A stretch of DNA of 64,000 nt. It comes from Stomoxys calcitrans. Lineage: Eukaryota; Arthropoda; Insecta; Diptera; Muscidae. Below the pieces are notes generated by a model. That model was not told the origin of the DNA. It saw nothing but the letters and a program-made list of their open reading frames with translations, and did not search any database. The stretch is taken from assembly GCF_963082655.1 (NCBI RefSeq), contig NC_081552.1, forward strand, positions 1,736,001-1,800,000. Direction: 5' to 3'. The position numbers were made by a program, and so were the translations under genes. This document shows positions 1-10,904 of this stretch, in pieces; position 1 is the stretch's first letter; every line of letters starts with the position of its first letter.

Positions 1-1166
1 TAGTCAGAAATACATTGGTCATGGGGTCTAAGCCATCTATCGGATAGAAGCCACACAGAGCCTTCACTTCCAAAGAAAATCTGTTGTATATTCTTCGAGG
101 TCATGTGTATGATTTCACTGTCTTCTGTCGTTATGTGCTCCTTGTACTCACACCGCACTACGGCTCCGAATTTTGTAACAACATAGAATAAAATTCCATA
201 GGGATCCACCATCAGTCCCCGGGTTGGGCCAAGTAATGTGCCTAGTAGAAACATTTCAATGGTATCCGATCGTAGCAAAGTCGAGTTGTGGAAGATGTTC
301 GGCGCAGTATAGAGATTTCCATCTTCGTCGGATATTAAAATTTCTCCACCTATGTTGAATGTTAAATCTCTGGGCTTAATGGGCAAAAACTCACTTATCG
401 TCGAATATTTTTTGCTTTTCAGCTGCTTGTGATGCCACCTTTGTTCCAAAATATCATAAGCATATAAATGACTGTCGTCTGAGAGAACAAAGTAAAGAAA
501 TTTTTCGCTTCCGCATGGAGATGTGCGTGGGCCCAGCCCGATATCTAATACTTGTGAGTTTCCATCTGCTCGTATGTATTTACCACAGTCTATACGTAGA
601 ACCTTGAAAGATTTTAGCCATCGTTAGGGAAAATGCCACAATTTTTTTTTTTCAATTTCTATAGAAACCTCTAAGTTGTTGCGTATTAAATCAAAAACAA
701 GCAGCTTTGGATTACATGTGAGCTGATCGGCCTGGTCGTTATAACCCGACCAGCCCATGTCCATCACCCACAGACGAGATAGCGAATCAACCTGGGACCA
801 AGTGGCCTTATTAATAATACAAAACCAAAAATTAACCGAATATTGCCAGAGAACATAAAACGCATGTTACACATATGTATATACCTGCTGTATAAGACCA
901 CAATCGGTGTGTACTCCATTGGCATGGGCCTCTCGACGCGGATACAGGATGGGTGCTAGGGCAGGCAAATAATTGTCTGGCCATTGTGTTTCGATAAGTG
1001 TTGGAAAATTGTTACTCTCCACCGTAATGCTAAGAAACACTCGGGCAAAATGGGTCGACAAATGTAAAACTCGATACGATTCGTTGAGGCCGCACTGGGC
1101 CAGTAGCCAAGCCCTAGTTACATTGAAACAACAAAAAAAGCATAACACCGTACCAATTGCAACCAT
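1..1166 (-). CDS. yellow/MRJP-family secreted protein (3' end outside window)
   Basis: Three exons are visible: 1166-885, 791-669 and 602 to the window edge. Introns are 93 and 66 bp with GT/AG borders, and all joins are phase 0. Without the 66-bp intron the frame would hit a stop, so the splice is needed. The chosen ATG (1166) starts a hydrophobic signal peptide (MVAIGTVLCFFCC); an in-frame ATG at 1226 lacks that property. Family marks are CGLIQQVDSLSRLWVMDMGW, a CNPKLLVFDL segment and GSVWLLSDR near the visible end, all typical of the Yellow/major-royal-jelly beta-propeller. More than 330 residues are present; the family is usually about 400-450, so only the C-terminus is missing. Yellow proteins are secreted and act in cuticle or eggshell melanisation. 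The sequence looked closest to the yellow-g type from memory, but I would not assign the paralogue. Confidence 0.9.
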
Positions 1167-1702
1167 ATCGTCTAAGAGGCCAAAAAACAAACTGAGTTCG
1201 GAATGGGAGACTGAACTAAAGTGCACTTACAATAATCGTTGACACACAACACACATACAAATACATGCACCTTTCGCCAGTATTATGATGATCTTGGCAA
1301 AAAATGTTATGGAAAAAGAAAAGTCTGAAAGAGTAATTCCAAAAACTGTAACATTTTCGGGTCTTTTTTGTATTTGATGAAAAATCAACAAAGTTTTACA
1401 TTGCTCATGAACACACAACACTGAAAAAAATTAAAGGTATCGATTCAACATAAGTTACTTTTATTCCCGAGGAAACTTTGGGAGTGCCAACCAAGAAAAT
1501 AAATATTATATTAGTAAGATAGGCAATATGCTTTTGTTTCGGCAAGTAAACATCATCAATAATAAAAACAATTTATGACAAAAAGATTCACCAATGGTTA
1601 CAATGCATATTATTTTTTATTTCGGTATAATACAAAAGCCTTACGGCCAAATATCTGTATTACAAAACAGAGGTCCCAAGCAAAATTATATCATAATTAT
1701 AC
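1167..1702. other. 5' flank of the yellow-like gene, no gene seen
   Basis: AT-rich sequence between the yellow-like start and the first composite repeat. It presumably holds the promoter or an upstream non-coding exon, but no clear TATA/initiator pair was recognised. Confidence 0.4.
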
Positions 1703-2506
1703 AAGTAAAAGCGTGCTAAGTTCGGCCGCGCCGAATCTTATATACCCTCCACCATGGATCGCATTTGTCGAATTCTTTTCCCACCGTCTCTTCTTAGGCA
1801 AAACAGGATATAAGGAAAGATTTGCTCTGCTATTAGAGCGATATCAATATATGGTCCGGTTTGGACCACAATTAAATTATATGTTGGAGACCTGTGTAAA
1901 ATGTCAGCCAATTCGAATAAGAATTGCGCCCTTTGGGGGCTCAAGAAGTAAAATAGAGAGATCGATTAATATGGGAGCTGTATCGGGCTATAGACCGATT
2001 CAGACCATAATACACACGTATATTGATGGTCATGAGAGAATCCGTCGTACAGTCAAGATCCCAGATCGGTTTATATGACAGCTAAAACAGGTTAACCGAT
2101 TTAAACCTCATTTGACACAGTTGTTGAAAGTAAGAATAAAATACGTCATGCAAAATTTCAGCCAAATCGGATAAGAATTGCGCACTCTAGAGGCTCAAGA
2201 AGTCAAGACCCAAGATCGGTTTATATGGCAGCTATATCAAAACATGGACCGATATGGCCCATTTACAATACCAACCGACCTACACTAATAAGAAGTATTT
2301 GTGCAAAATTTCAAGCGGCTAGCTTTACTCCTTCGGAAGTTAGCGTGCTTTCGACAGACAGACGGACGGACATGGCTAGATCGACTAAAAAGTCGCGACG
2401 ATCAAGAATATATATACTTTATGGGGTTTCAGACGAATATTTCAAGTAGTTACAAAAAGAATGACGAAATTAGTATACCCCCATCCTATGGTGGAGGATA
2501 TAAAAA
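1703..2506 (+). repeat. Composite repeat, block 1 (plus orientation, both caps present)
   Basis: It starts with the left cap (AAGTAAAAGCGTGCTAAGTT, then the GGCCG motif and TATACCCTCCACCATGGAT). It continues through degenerate units of about 150 bp, each with ATCGGTTTATATGG, TTTCAGCCAAATCGGATAAG and CTCAAGAAGTCAAGA. It ends with the right cap (GACAGACGGACGGACATGG ... CCCCATCCTATGGTGGAGG). The inner edges of the caps are inverted copies of each other (TATACCCTCCACCAT versus ATGGTGGAGG). Open frames inside are fortuitous. This is one of about ten blocks in the window. Confidence 0.85.
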
Positions 2507-2539
2507 TAAAAGAAAATCTATAAGCATACAAAATCTATA

Positions 2540-3005
2540 TGCATATATAAACCAGCAAAAATTAAAGCTTCTACGAACCGAACAAGGATAATTGAGATAT
2601 GTGTCTATAGGCGAGCTATATCAGGCAATAGACTGATTTGGACCGTACTTGGCTTAGTTGTTGGAAGTCGTAACAGAACACTACATGCCAAATCGGACAA
2701 AAATTGCGGCTTGTAAGGGCTCAAGAAGTCAAATTGAGAGATCGGTTTATATGGGAGCTATGTCAGATTAAAGACTGATTTGGACCGTACTTGGCTTAGT
2801 TGCTGAAAGTCATACCGAAACACTATGTGCAAAATACAAATCGGTACAAAATTGCGGACTAGCTTAACGCGTTCGACCGCTATCGTGATTTCGACAGACG
2901 GACGGACGGACACGGCTAGATCGACGCAGAACGTCGAATATTTCGAGGTGTTACAAACGGTATGACTAGATTAGTGTACTCCCATCCTATGGTGATGGGT
3001 ATACA
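2540..3005 (+). repeat. Composite repeat, block 2 (left-truncated)
   Basis: It has the same internal units as block 1 (GATCGGTTTATATGGGAGCT, GCACTATGTGCAAAATAC-like segments) and the same right cap (GACAGACGGACGGACACGG ... CCCATCCTATGGTGATGGG). The left cap is missing, so it directly follows block 1 as a truncated copy. Confidence 0.75.
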
Positions 3006-3300
3006 AATTTTCTAGAAGTTGCAAAATTGGCTCCCCAGTCGTATTACACAAAGAAACATATAACCATGCTTGAAAGATAACAACCATAAAAGAAATTAAG
3101 TATGTCAATGTATGTATGTAGACATTATTGAAAAAATCTTTAAAAATTAAATACATTTTCTAAAATGTTTCCAAAATTTCTGCAATAGCCGGAGGATTTA
3201 TGGTGTCGAATGTTTGTGTGGTATAAACATTCCAAATTATAACAATAATTTTTTTACCTCAAAAGACATCTTCAATTTCAATGTGTATAGTAGAGGTTAG

Positions 3301-3505
3301 CACCCGAGTCCTGAGTAGTCATGTCACCCGTGAGTCACATAATTCGTGTGTAGGATCCAAATCTAATCAAGTGATCGTGCGTTATTCGTGAGTCTTAATT
3401 TTTTCGTGAGTCGTGCGTGAGTAAAATTTTTGTCTCGTGAGCGTGCATGAACGTGAATCGACATAAGAGCCTTGCGTGAGCGTGCGTGCACATCTCTAGT
3501 GTGTA
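3301..3505 (+). repeat. Low-complexity CGTGAGT-rich tract
   Basis: About 200 bp in which GTGAGT, CGTGAG and CGTGCGTGAG recur irregularly on one strand. Composition is unlike the flanking AT-rich DNA. It is a decayed simple repeat; no coding frame was seen. Confidence 0.6.
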
Positions 3506-3534
3506 GCCTTAAAACCCCTGTAGGCACAATTGTA

Positions 3535-3761
3535 TTGGGTTGCCCAAAAAGTAATTGCGGATTTTTTAAAAGAAAGTAAATGCATTTTTAATAGAACTTA
3601 GAATGAACTTTAATCAAATATACTTTTTTTACACTTTTTTTCTTAAGCAAGCTAAAAGTAACTGACAGAAGAAAGAATGCAATTACAGAGTCACAAGCTG
3701 TGAAAAAATTTGTCAACGCCGACTATATGAAAAATCCGCAATTACTTTTTGGGCAACCCAA
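3535..3761. mobile_element. TA-flanked mariner-type MITE, copy 1 (227 bp)
   Basis: The ends are inverted copies: TTGGGTTGCCCAAAAAGTAA at the left and its complement at the right, continuing through the GCGGATTTTT region for about 30 bp. Both sides carry the dinucleotide TA, the target duplication of the Tc1/mariner superfamily. There is no transposase frame, so this is non-autonomous. A second copy lies at 58333-58558. Confidence 0.9.
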
Positions 3762-3763
3762 TA

Positions 3764-4500
3764 CATCTCATATGCAACTTTGGATTTCTATAGTCAAGTG
3801 CTTGGCATCATCAGAACTTCTTTGTTAATGTTAAAACACGGATGTCCCTCAAGAAGTGAAGCCCCTGGCAAAAAGCATATTCTTGTTTCTAATCACTTGT
3901 TGGACCCGAAGTCCGAATGGACCTCCTGCAAAAACACGCAAGAATATAAGGCTGTGTGTCGAATGGTAGCAAAGTTGTAGGGATAGTAAAAATATGACTT
4001 TAAGTGTGGCGAATAATTTGTAGGTAGCCCAGGGGCTAGTACGATTTTTTAAAGCACAGCAAATTTTGACGTTGCATTGAGCAAAGTCCCATGTCAGTAA
4101 TTGTAAATTCATTTGCGTTTTGGTAACCAACTTGCGTGCGGCATAACTTAACAAAACCTACAGTTTTGTGTTTGTAGTTTATTGAAATGATGGAGCCGCC
4201 ATTTAGTGATTTTTCTATAACGGCATCAATGGTTTGTTTACCATGAGTTTCGTTCATCATTTTCATGTAAACATCTCCATATTCCAACATTCGCATTTGC
4301 AACAGTTCTGTTCGCCTACTTTACCAGTAAAAATTTGCAGGAGAGTAAGAGCAATTTTACTCTCTTTAAAAAATTTGCAAGCAAAAGAACGCGAAAATTT
4401 GCACAAAAACAGCTGATTTTTGTTTTGGTAGGTTTTTTATTTGCTTGCTTGGAAAACATTTTTTTTAAATAAAAAATCCTGGCGATACTTTTGAGGTATA
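3764..4500. other. Stretch without recognised gene
   Basis: Several short frames on both strands overlap one another here and none resembles a known protein. Around 4330-4425 there are repeated AAATTTGCA motifs, also present near 5380-5460 and 50420-50470, suggesting another decayed dispersed repeat. Confidence 0.4.
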
Positions 4501-4502
4501 CC

Positions 4503-4612
4503 GTGCAATCCCACGGCAGCAGGTTGTACGAACCGCATTGGCCCGATGGAGTCTCTCATCGGCAAGGGCTGCCGCCTCAGTGTACAACACACTGCTACAA
4601 CAACTACAACAA
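4503..4612 (+). repeat. Short interspersed ~100-bp repeat (family S1), plus copy
   Basis: The family runs from CAGCMGGTTGTACG through CCGATGGAGT and ATCGGCAAGGGCTGCCGCC to CACACTGCTACAACAAC and ends in a CAA tail. At least eight copies occur in the window on both strands: 4503, 5900 (minus), 18144 (minus), 20461, 43852 (minus, partial), 49492 (partial), 49864 (minus) and 53981. The CAA-type tail and dispersed single-copy placement suggest spread by retrotransposition. No convincing pol III A/B boxes were seen. Confidence 0.8.
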
Positions 4613-4960
4613 CCGTGCACGAAGCTGCGAATGTCATCCGTGACGCCAAGTCGCTGGCCCCAGACATAATCTCTACATTGGTGTTGAAGAATCTGGATCT
4701 GCATGGAGTCGAGTACCATACAACTGTCCGAACACTATTGAAGTACCCGATGTTTGAAGATGGGCAGTCTGATCCCGCTGCTGAAACGTGGAAAGTCTCA
4801 TCAGTAGCCAAGACGCATGAGGGACTACTCCTCCCGCTCCTTCGAAGGCTGCATAGGACTACAACTGCTTTACATGCCATCACCGTATACAAAAGTGCAC
4901 TTGTTGTGCTGGCAAAGAAACCTTGGACGAACCATCTAATGCTTCTGTATGTTGTAGCTA
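4613..4960 (+). pseudogene. Non-LTR retrotransposon reverse-transcriptase relic
   Basis: Two conceptual segments resemble jockey-clade ORF2 reverse transcriptase. One is the N-terminal finger/palm piece (SLAPDIISTLVLKNLDLHG, compare the usual A-x-GPDGI...MLKNLG). The other is the region HRTTTALHAI that precedes the catalytic palm. The spacing is compressed and the YADD box is absent, so it is a deleted, inactive fragment. It abuts an S1 repeat on its left. Confidence 0.65.
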
Positions 4961-5460
4961 GACAAATTGCTACAACCACAGATGTGAGGCTAAGGGAGCT
5001 TTCTTTTTGGTCATGTGGCGGCTACGGACACTTTGTTATCATTGAAGATATCTGTATCCGTTCACAATTATCAGACTAATTTGCACTGTGCCTCATCTGT
5101 TTAACTGCCAATTTTGCACTTACCTTCTAATATATTGTAGAACAACCGACTTAAGGTAAAATTACAACTTCATTTGTTGAGTTCTCTGTACCTGAACGCT
5201 AGTTGCTGCCATGAATCTTTATTAAAGGTAAATAAAAATGAAAAAAAAATTAATTATATTTTAAAGGCAAAGGTATGTAACCTTTGCCTTTTTGAACCAA
5301 TTTGGGGTTAGCTTTTGTATTTTCATGTAACGGCTGCTTTTCATAAAACAGCTGACCTTTACAAAACATCTGTTCAAAGATGCAAATTTCTGCTGGCAAA
5401 AAAAGTTCCAGTAGAAATTTGCAGGTTCTCTATTTTCTTACTGTCAAAATTTGCTCTCTC

Positions 5461-5722
5461 TCGTTTCGAATTCTGGCGAGAACATCAGAAAAAAATTATC
5501 AGCGATGGTTTTCCCCTTCTAATGCTGGCGACATATGTGAGATACTGTATTATTTGGTATGGCAGCCATGTAAAAACTTCTTTTCAAAGAGGTGTCGCAC
5601 TGCGGCACGCGGTTCGAACTCGGCTATGAAAAGGAGGTCGCTTATCGCAGAGCACTCATTGATATGTGACAAGATTGCCCCTGTTCCTTATTGGAATGTT
5701 CATGGGCAAATTTGCATTTGCA
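5461..5722 (+). mobile_element. tRNA-derived SINE (family S2), 5'-truncated plus copy
   Basis: It begins at the remnant of the pol III B box (TTTCGAATTCTGGCGAG) and continues through the family body: GGTTTTCCCCTTCTAATGCTG, GAGGTGTCGCACTGCGGCAC, TTGCCCCTGTTCCTTA and TGTTCATGGGCAAAT. The tRNA-like head upstream of the B box is missing. A full-length copy at 31912-32227 (minus) provides the comparison. Confidence 0.8.
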
Positions 5723-5756
5723 TATCGAGCGTCTGAGGCACTCAGAATATAAGCAG

Positions 5757-5880
5757 TAGCCGATGCCGCCCGGTCTTTTAACGAGGCTCTCCACTCGATG
5801 CAGCTGATTGTCCGCGACAGCAATTATTGTTACTCCGGATGGAGAATTCTACTATCCGCAACCTGTGGACGCGCCCGGTA
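5757..5880 (-). repeat. Dispersed repeat family C, minus copy
   Basis: Shares the segments GGCTCTCCACTCGATGC, GATTGTCCGCGAC and CCGCAACCTGTGG (complement) with copies at 30893, 31195, 33333, 43915 and 45415 (minus). In plus orientation the family reads CACAGGTTGCGGAT, then CAGCGGTATCGAGCG and GAGTCTCAATAAGAGG. It often lies next to an S1 copy. Nature unknown; possibly part of a LINE tail. Confidence 0.65.
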
Positions 5881-5899
5881 GTTCCCAGCTAAGCTTCCC

Positions 5900-6006
5900 G
5901 TTGTTGTAGTAGTAGCAGTGTGTGGTATACTGAGGCGGCAGCCCTTGCCGATGAAGGAATTCGTCAGGTCAATCCGGTACGTACAACCGGCTGCCATGGG
6001 ATTGAA
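5900..6006 (-). repeat. Short interspersed repeat S1, minus copy
   Basis: Complement of the S1 consensus: a TTGTTGTAGTAGTAGCAGTG tail, GAGGCGGCAGCCCTTGCCG and CCGGTACGTACAACCGGCTG. The coding frames called across it on both strands are artefacts of the repeat. Confidence 0.8.
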
Positions 6007-6009
6007 GCT

Positions 6010-7650
6010 TCCCGTGATAACGATGAGCACCGCACAGATCGGACCTCAATGTTCCGGTCCGTGTTGTGCTCACAGCTATCATTCAAAATTCCTATGTTTC
6101 GCAGAGCAAGACCACGCCTTGTCGTTTTCATGGTATTGGCTTTTTGGAAGGTGCTGCTTATGATTGATTTTACCCATATCGTAAAAAATTGGAAATAAGA
6201 AAACAAAATGGTAGCAGAGTAAAGCAGCGTGCTTCCTCTCTATTTCAAGCTAACGGCTTCCAAACTATCAGCTTTCGGGAAGTCATTAAAATAAGATTTC
6301 CTTATGAGTTACAACATTGCAAAGACGTAAAAACTATAAAAGTGCAGATCGGACATGTCTGTGAGCAATTCACTCAGACTGTATGTCTTGGAACGATATT
6401 TATTGTCAGCGTTTGAAAAATATCAAAGAAACCTTCATGATATTCACAAATCGTATTTTGAGTGAAAGGTTGACGTCTAAACTATTGCCTCCTATAGAGG
6501 TTGATAGGGAAAGTTTTTTTTATGAACTAGGGCTTCAGATCCAACACTAAAAAAGAGATTGTGAATTCCAAGTCAAGCTTGAATATTTGCCAGTCACTCT
6601 GGCGCATTCACGAATCATCATTGATGATTCATGTTTTTGGATTGTTGCTGCTGCTGTTGTTGTTGTTGTAGCCAAATTCTTGCATGCAGGGGTAGCGATC
6701 CTTGGTTTTGGGTGAGCTGCGTCGCCCTATCGGTTAAAACCAAGAAAGATTAGTTAACTATAATAGCCTGCCATATAAGTATCACATTTGATAATTTCAT
6801 CATGAATCACCTACTAATACTTCAAAAACATTTGTATGGCCACACACTAATTCGGTAGTTATTCAATATCATCCATATCGCCTAATTCTTATCACTCCGT
6901 GGTGAACTGTCACTTAAATAAAGAAAATAAAATAAAAGTATATATAGGCATTCGATTAGATTTAGTTGAAAAGCGCAAGTTTCCAAAAAACAATTTATAC
7001 ACAATTACTACAACAACAACAACAACAAAAATATATAAATCTCAATGCTAAAATTGTTAGTTTCCAAATTGTTTATAGGTTCCTCAGAGAAATTCTTTTC
7101 TGAAAAAAATGCTAAGAATTCACCAGAGATAAAATATAACATAACTTGTTATACAACCTAATTACCAGCAAGGAGACACGAAACAAAACTCCAAATGTCG
7201 AATGATGATATTTCTTGCGTCTTTTATTTTTCTTCACTCGCCAAAAAGAGCAAACGTCATAAACCTTTAGATACTCCTTTCAAAATTATTGGGTTAAAAT
7301 CTTCAAGAGTTGATCGCATTGAAATGTCAATCTGGTTGACCTTAAGTGAACACATTTTCACAAAACTTAATGAAGCCTTAAAATAGGTTCATTTGACAGT
7401 TCTTTAAAGGAAATATGTAAACCTATTTCAAAGCTACATCAAAGGCCTGGTTATGCTCTCGTAAACATACCGTAAACGTACAAGAAAGTGTCATCTGTTT
7501 TGCCCTATGAATACACATGCAAACGATTCCGTTTAGTGAATATCGGTGTTAAGGCCTGGTTATGCTCTCGTTAATGTGGAAAAAATGTGTAGTAAATGTT
7601 AAGAGGCAATTATGCTTATTACAAAATGTAGTATTTGATAATTCTTTTTA
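6010..7650. other. AT-rich intergenic sequence, no gene recognised
   Basis: It contains a CTG/TTG microsatellite near 6641-6670 and a CAA microsatellite near 7013-7027. A segment beginning GGCCTGGTTATGCTCTCG occurs twice (7443 and 7554), and a diverged relative lies at 10795-10880. A 63-codon frame at 7195-7386 has no recognisable similarity. Confidence 0.45.
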
Positions 7651-7654
7651 GCAA

Positions 7655-7978
7655 AAAAAGGCTTGAAAGTGAGCGAGGGTTTGACGTCGGAGATACTTCA
7701 GACATATCTTAAGGGCACCACAACATGCATACCTTAAGCGCAGGTTGGAGAAGACAGTTCTGCACGCAACTAACTTCACCCAAGTTTCTCCCTGTGGACG
7801 AAGTGTATGCTACGTTGCAGCACTATCAACGCGCACTTCGGAGATAGGGTGGCCAGCGGGCGGTTGGTTAAGCGAACGCCTCAGGGAGGCGTGTTCTCGC
7901 CAATTCTCTGGAACATAGTGGTAAAAGAATTTCTGTTTGATCTTAATAGGGATGACGTGAGAATAATCGCAATGCTAG
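7655..7978 (+). pseudogene. Non-LTR retrotransposon RT relic
   Basis: The frame ending near 7978 reads VASGRLVKRTPQGGVFSPI followed by LWNIVVKEFLF. This is the conserved R-G-T/V-PQGG-V-SP-LLWN motif of reverse transcriptases of the jockey/R1 type. Upstream sequence is frameshifted. Only about 300 bp remain. Confidence 0.75.
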
Positions 7979-7984
7979 GTACAT

Positions 7985-8300
7985 AGAAAAAGTATATACC
8001 TAAATTTGACCGATTAAAAAAGGTATTGACTATAAAAATCTTTTCAAACAAGGTGTTAATTATTTTTGATATAGAAATTCATTATTATAAAATAGAACAT
8101 ACGTTTAACATATTTTTAATTGTACGAATTAAATTGTTATTTAATAGTAAAAATTGTTCATTGAACAAGATTATATTGTGCTCCCTTTCACACATGTGTA
8201 ATGCGAAAGAAGTGCGAATGAGTCAAATATATGTATGTTTAGTTTCTATCACATACAGGCACAAAGTGACGCGGCTAGACAAAAAATATCAAGAAAGCTA
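7985..8300 (+). repeat. Dispersed repeat R3, plus copy
   Basis: A ~300-bp unit with TTTGACCGATTAAA at one end, a central AATTGTACGAATTAAA and TCACACATGTGTAATGCG, and CTAGAC/CTAGCC at the other end. Related copies lie at 12905-13135 (minus), 55556-56040 (minus) and 60095-60370 (plus). No transposase frame seen. Confidence 0.7.
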
Positions 8301-9225
8301 GAAGTGTGGACCTTTTTTTTAACATAAAAAATGTATTTTTTTGTTAAAAATTGAAAGTTAAACAAATGTATAGTGACAAATTTTGCTCTGAAATAGTGTA
8401 ATGCAGAAAAATGCCGATGTGAACAAAAAGAATGGTGAAATGCCAAACGCAACAGATTGGACGACATTGTAGCATGTAAACGTGGCATTTATGAATACAT
8501 ATTATTAATATTATCTACATGTGGATCTAGATTTCCTTGTATTCCACGGAAAATGCTAAAATTGGTATATATTACGATTCATTTTAAATATGTATGTATA
8601 TAAATTATATTTTTTATAATACTCTTTACAGGCGATGTCGCCGACAACAAAGAGAGGTTCAAAATGGAATAGACAATTTTTCTTTTTTTTTTGGAAGCCT
8701 ACAACCATTAGGAAAAATATAAATATTTTTTTGCAATATTTTTTATGTTTTATGCTCAATTAAACAAAAAGATTTTTATTTGTGTGAAAAATATCAATTA
8801 TTTATTTTTATTAAAACAGTAGAAACGTTATTTAAAAGAAATGGCAAATTTGAAATGAATGGTTTATTGAGTTTATAATCACTTTAATTGGATTTTTGAG
8901 TTTATCATAAATCTAAATTGCAAAATTGTTAATCAGTAATACAATTTCCATCACCCAGAGAAATCATTGGTTGGAATAATAATGCCAAGGCTATTTCAAT
9001 TCTTTGAACCACAGTTTGGTTATTTTCATAGTGCAGTAGCTATCTTAACCACGATACAATAAATAGGGTTAAAAAAAGATGCTACTTAGCGATATATCAG
9101 TTCCATCTATCATTTCCATAAAAAAAATTATTTCATTTTGCTTCTGCCATTTGTATCAACAATGTTTTATTTTCTGCAGTACCATCAACAAGTTAGAACA
9201 ACACTCTTACCGTAGTTTTGCTTAT
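8301..9225. repeat. AT-rich decayed repeat
   Basis: The stretch near 8500-8950 shares order and wording (CTTTACAGGCGATGTCGCCG, GAAGAGAGGYTC, AATATCAATTAT, GGTTTATTGAGT, CTTTAATTGGATTTTTG) with 20100-20455 in the same orientation. It also matches 12180-12560 in reverse. It is therefore an old dispersed element, not a gene. Confidence 0.6.
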
Positions 9226-9229
9226 TACC

Positions 9230-9435
9230 ATGACATAATTACCAGGTAGTGTACCGTAAACAGCTGAGTACAGTTTTTTTTCTCTGTCAACGAGTTTTGG
9301 TTGTGTGTGTATTATAGTTAAGAGCCATACACACAAATAACGAATTCAAAATCAGAGTTTCACTAATCACTGATTTTGACAGATAGTGCACTCAATATTT
9401 TGTTGTTGGGCAACTGCCACTACCTGTAAATTAAT
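9230..9435 (+). mobile_element. MITE family M2, copy a
   Basis: The ends are short inverted repeats (ACCAGGTAGTG at the left, CACTACCTGT at the right). The interior shows GTACCGTAAACAGCTGAGTAC and GACAGATAGTGCACTC. Four further clear copies occur at 17101-17325, 17402-17631, 38957-39197 and 40612-40800 (minus), plus a degenerate one near 55836-55930. No coding capacity. Confidence 0.8.
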
Positions 9436-9444
9436 ATATCTTGC

Positions 9445-9545
9445 TTATTACCCTACCGGTAGTTGTGCTAACTGCCATACCGGAGTTCTACTAACGCCTT
9501 ACCGGTAGCTGTGCTAACTATCCTTCCAGCAGTTAGTACTGCATA
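9445..9545 (+). repeat. Short tandem repeat, ~35-40 bp unit
   Basis: Three imperfect units carry TACCGGTAGTTGTGCTAACT, TACCGGAGTTCTACTAAC and TACCGGTAGCTGTGCTAACT. It sits at the right end of the M2 MITE. Confidence 0.65.
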
Positions 9546-9559
9546 TAAAATCATCACAT

Positions 9560-9606
9560 ACCACTGAAGAATTCGTAAACCGAGGTTCGAGTCCCCGGCC
9601 GGCCAA
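9560..9606 (+). repeat. tRNA 3'-half-like fragment
   Basis: The segment AGGTTCGAGTCCCCGGCCGG followed by CCA resembles a tRNA T-arm (pol III B box GGTTCGAGTCC) and an acceptor end with CCA. The 5' half and anticodon arm are absent, so it is a tRNA-derived fragment or SINE remnant, not a functional tRNA gene. Confidence 0.5.
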
Positions 9607-9794
9607 TTTTTTTATGTTATTTTTTTCTTTAAATTTATTTATGAAAATTCGGCCTAAAAAATATGTATTTCTTATCAATTTATTAGTTTAAAAATGGTTT
9701 CGACACTGTTTTCTTCTACCAAACATCCAAATCTCCCTTGGACCACCAAAAAATCTAATAGAATTAATTTTAAAGCGTAATAAGTCGAGAGAGA

Positions 9795-10760
9795 ACAAGT
9801 AAAAGCGTGCTAAGTTCGGCCGGGCGAATCTTGGAAACGTACCACCAGGGATTCTGCTAAAAATTTAAAGAAATTAAATTAAGTTCATGGGCATAATTTT
9901 ATTCTACATACCAAACTTCTGTCAAACCAGCAAAAGTTAAAGCTTCTAGGAACCGAACAACGATGATCGAGAGACCGGTTTGCATGGGAGCGATATAAGG
10001 TTATAGACTGATTTGGACGTCGTAACGGAACACCGCATGTAAACAGAACACTACATGCCAAATTTCAGCCAAATCGGACAAAAATTGCGACTTGTAACGA
10101 CTCAAGAAGTCAAATCGTGGGATCGGTTTATATGGAAGCTATATCAGGTTATAGACCGATTTAGACCGTACTTGGCACAGTTGTTGAAAATCACAACAAA
10201 ACACTACATGCTCAATTTCAGCCAAATTAGACAAACATTGGGGTTTGTAAGGGCTCAATCGGTCTCAGATTGGTCTCAGATCGGTTTATATGAAAGCTAT
10301 TATATATGAAAGCTATTATATATAGAACGATTTAGACAAATATTGCGACTTCCAGGGGCTCAAGAAGTCAAATCTGGAGATCGGTTTATATGGGAGCTAT
10401 ATCAGGTTCTTGACTGAATTGGACCGTATCAGGCACAGTTGTTGGCACAGAACATTACAGAACACCACGTGCAAAATTTCAGCCAACTCGGATAAAAATT
10501 GTGGCTTCCAGAAGCTCAAGAAGTCTAATCGGGAGATCGGTTTATATGGGGGCTGTATCTAAATCTGAACCGATATGGCCCATTTACAATCCCCAACGAC
10601 CTACGGCGGCTAGCTTTACGCGTTCGGCCGCTATCGTGATTTTGACAGACGGACGGACATGGCTAGATCGACTCAGAACGTTGAGCCGAACAAGAATATC
10701 TATACTTTATGGGGTCTTAGAGGAATATTTCGAGGAGTTATAAACAGAATGAAGAAGTTA
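9795..10760 (+). repeat. Composite repeat, block 3 (plus)
   Basis: Left cap AAGTAAAAGCGTGCTAAGTT at the start; several units spaced about 100-160 bp marked by ATCGGTTTATATGG; right cap GACGGACATGGCTAGATCG followed by a decayed GAATATTTCGAGGAGTTAT at the end. Confidence 0.85.
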
Positions 10761-10904
10761 GTAAAAATGTTAAAAATGTTGCACAAAAAACTAAAAACCT
10801 GGACATGCTGTCACAAACATACCGTAAATGTAGGAAAACGCGCAGATTCTTTGTTTTGGCTTATGAATACACATATAAATGATTACCGTACGTATGACAA
10901 TGAC

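Noticed and set aside
1575..2078. 167-codon plus ORF as a gene
   Set aside because: It spans the left cap and units of the composite repeat; the same wording recurs in non-coding, frameshifted form in other blocks.
4437..5079. Overlapping ORFs of 177 (plus) and 180 (minus) codons
   Set aside because: They cover an S1 repeat fused to a LINE RT fragment. The plus frame holds degraded RT motifs only, and the minus frame is its shadow.
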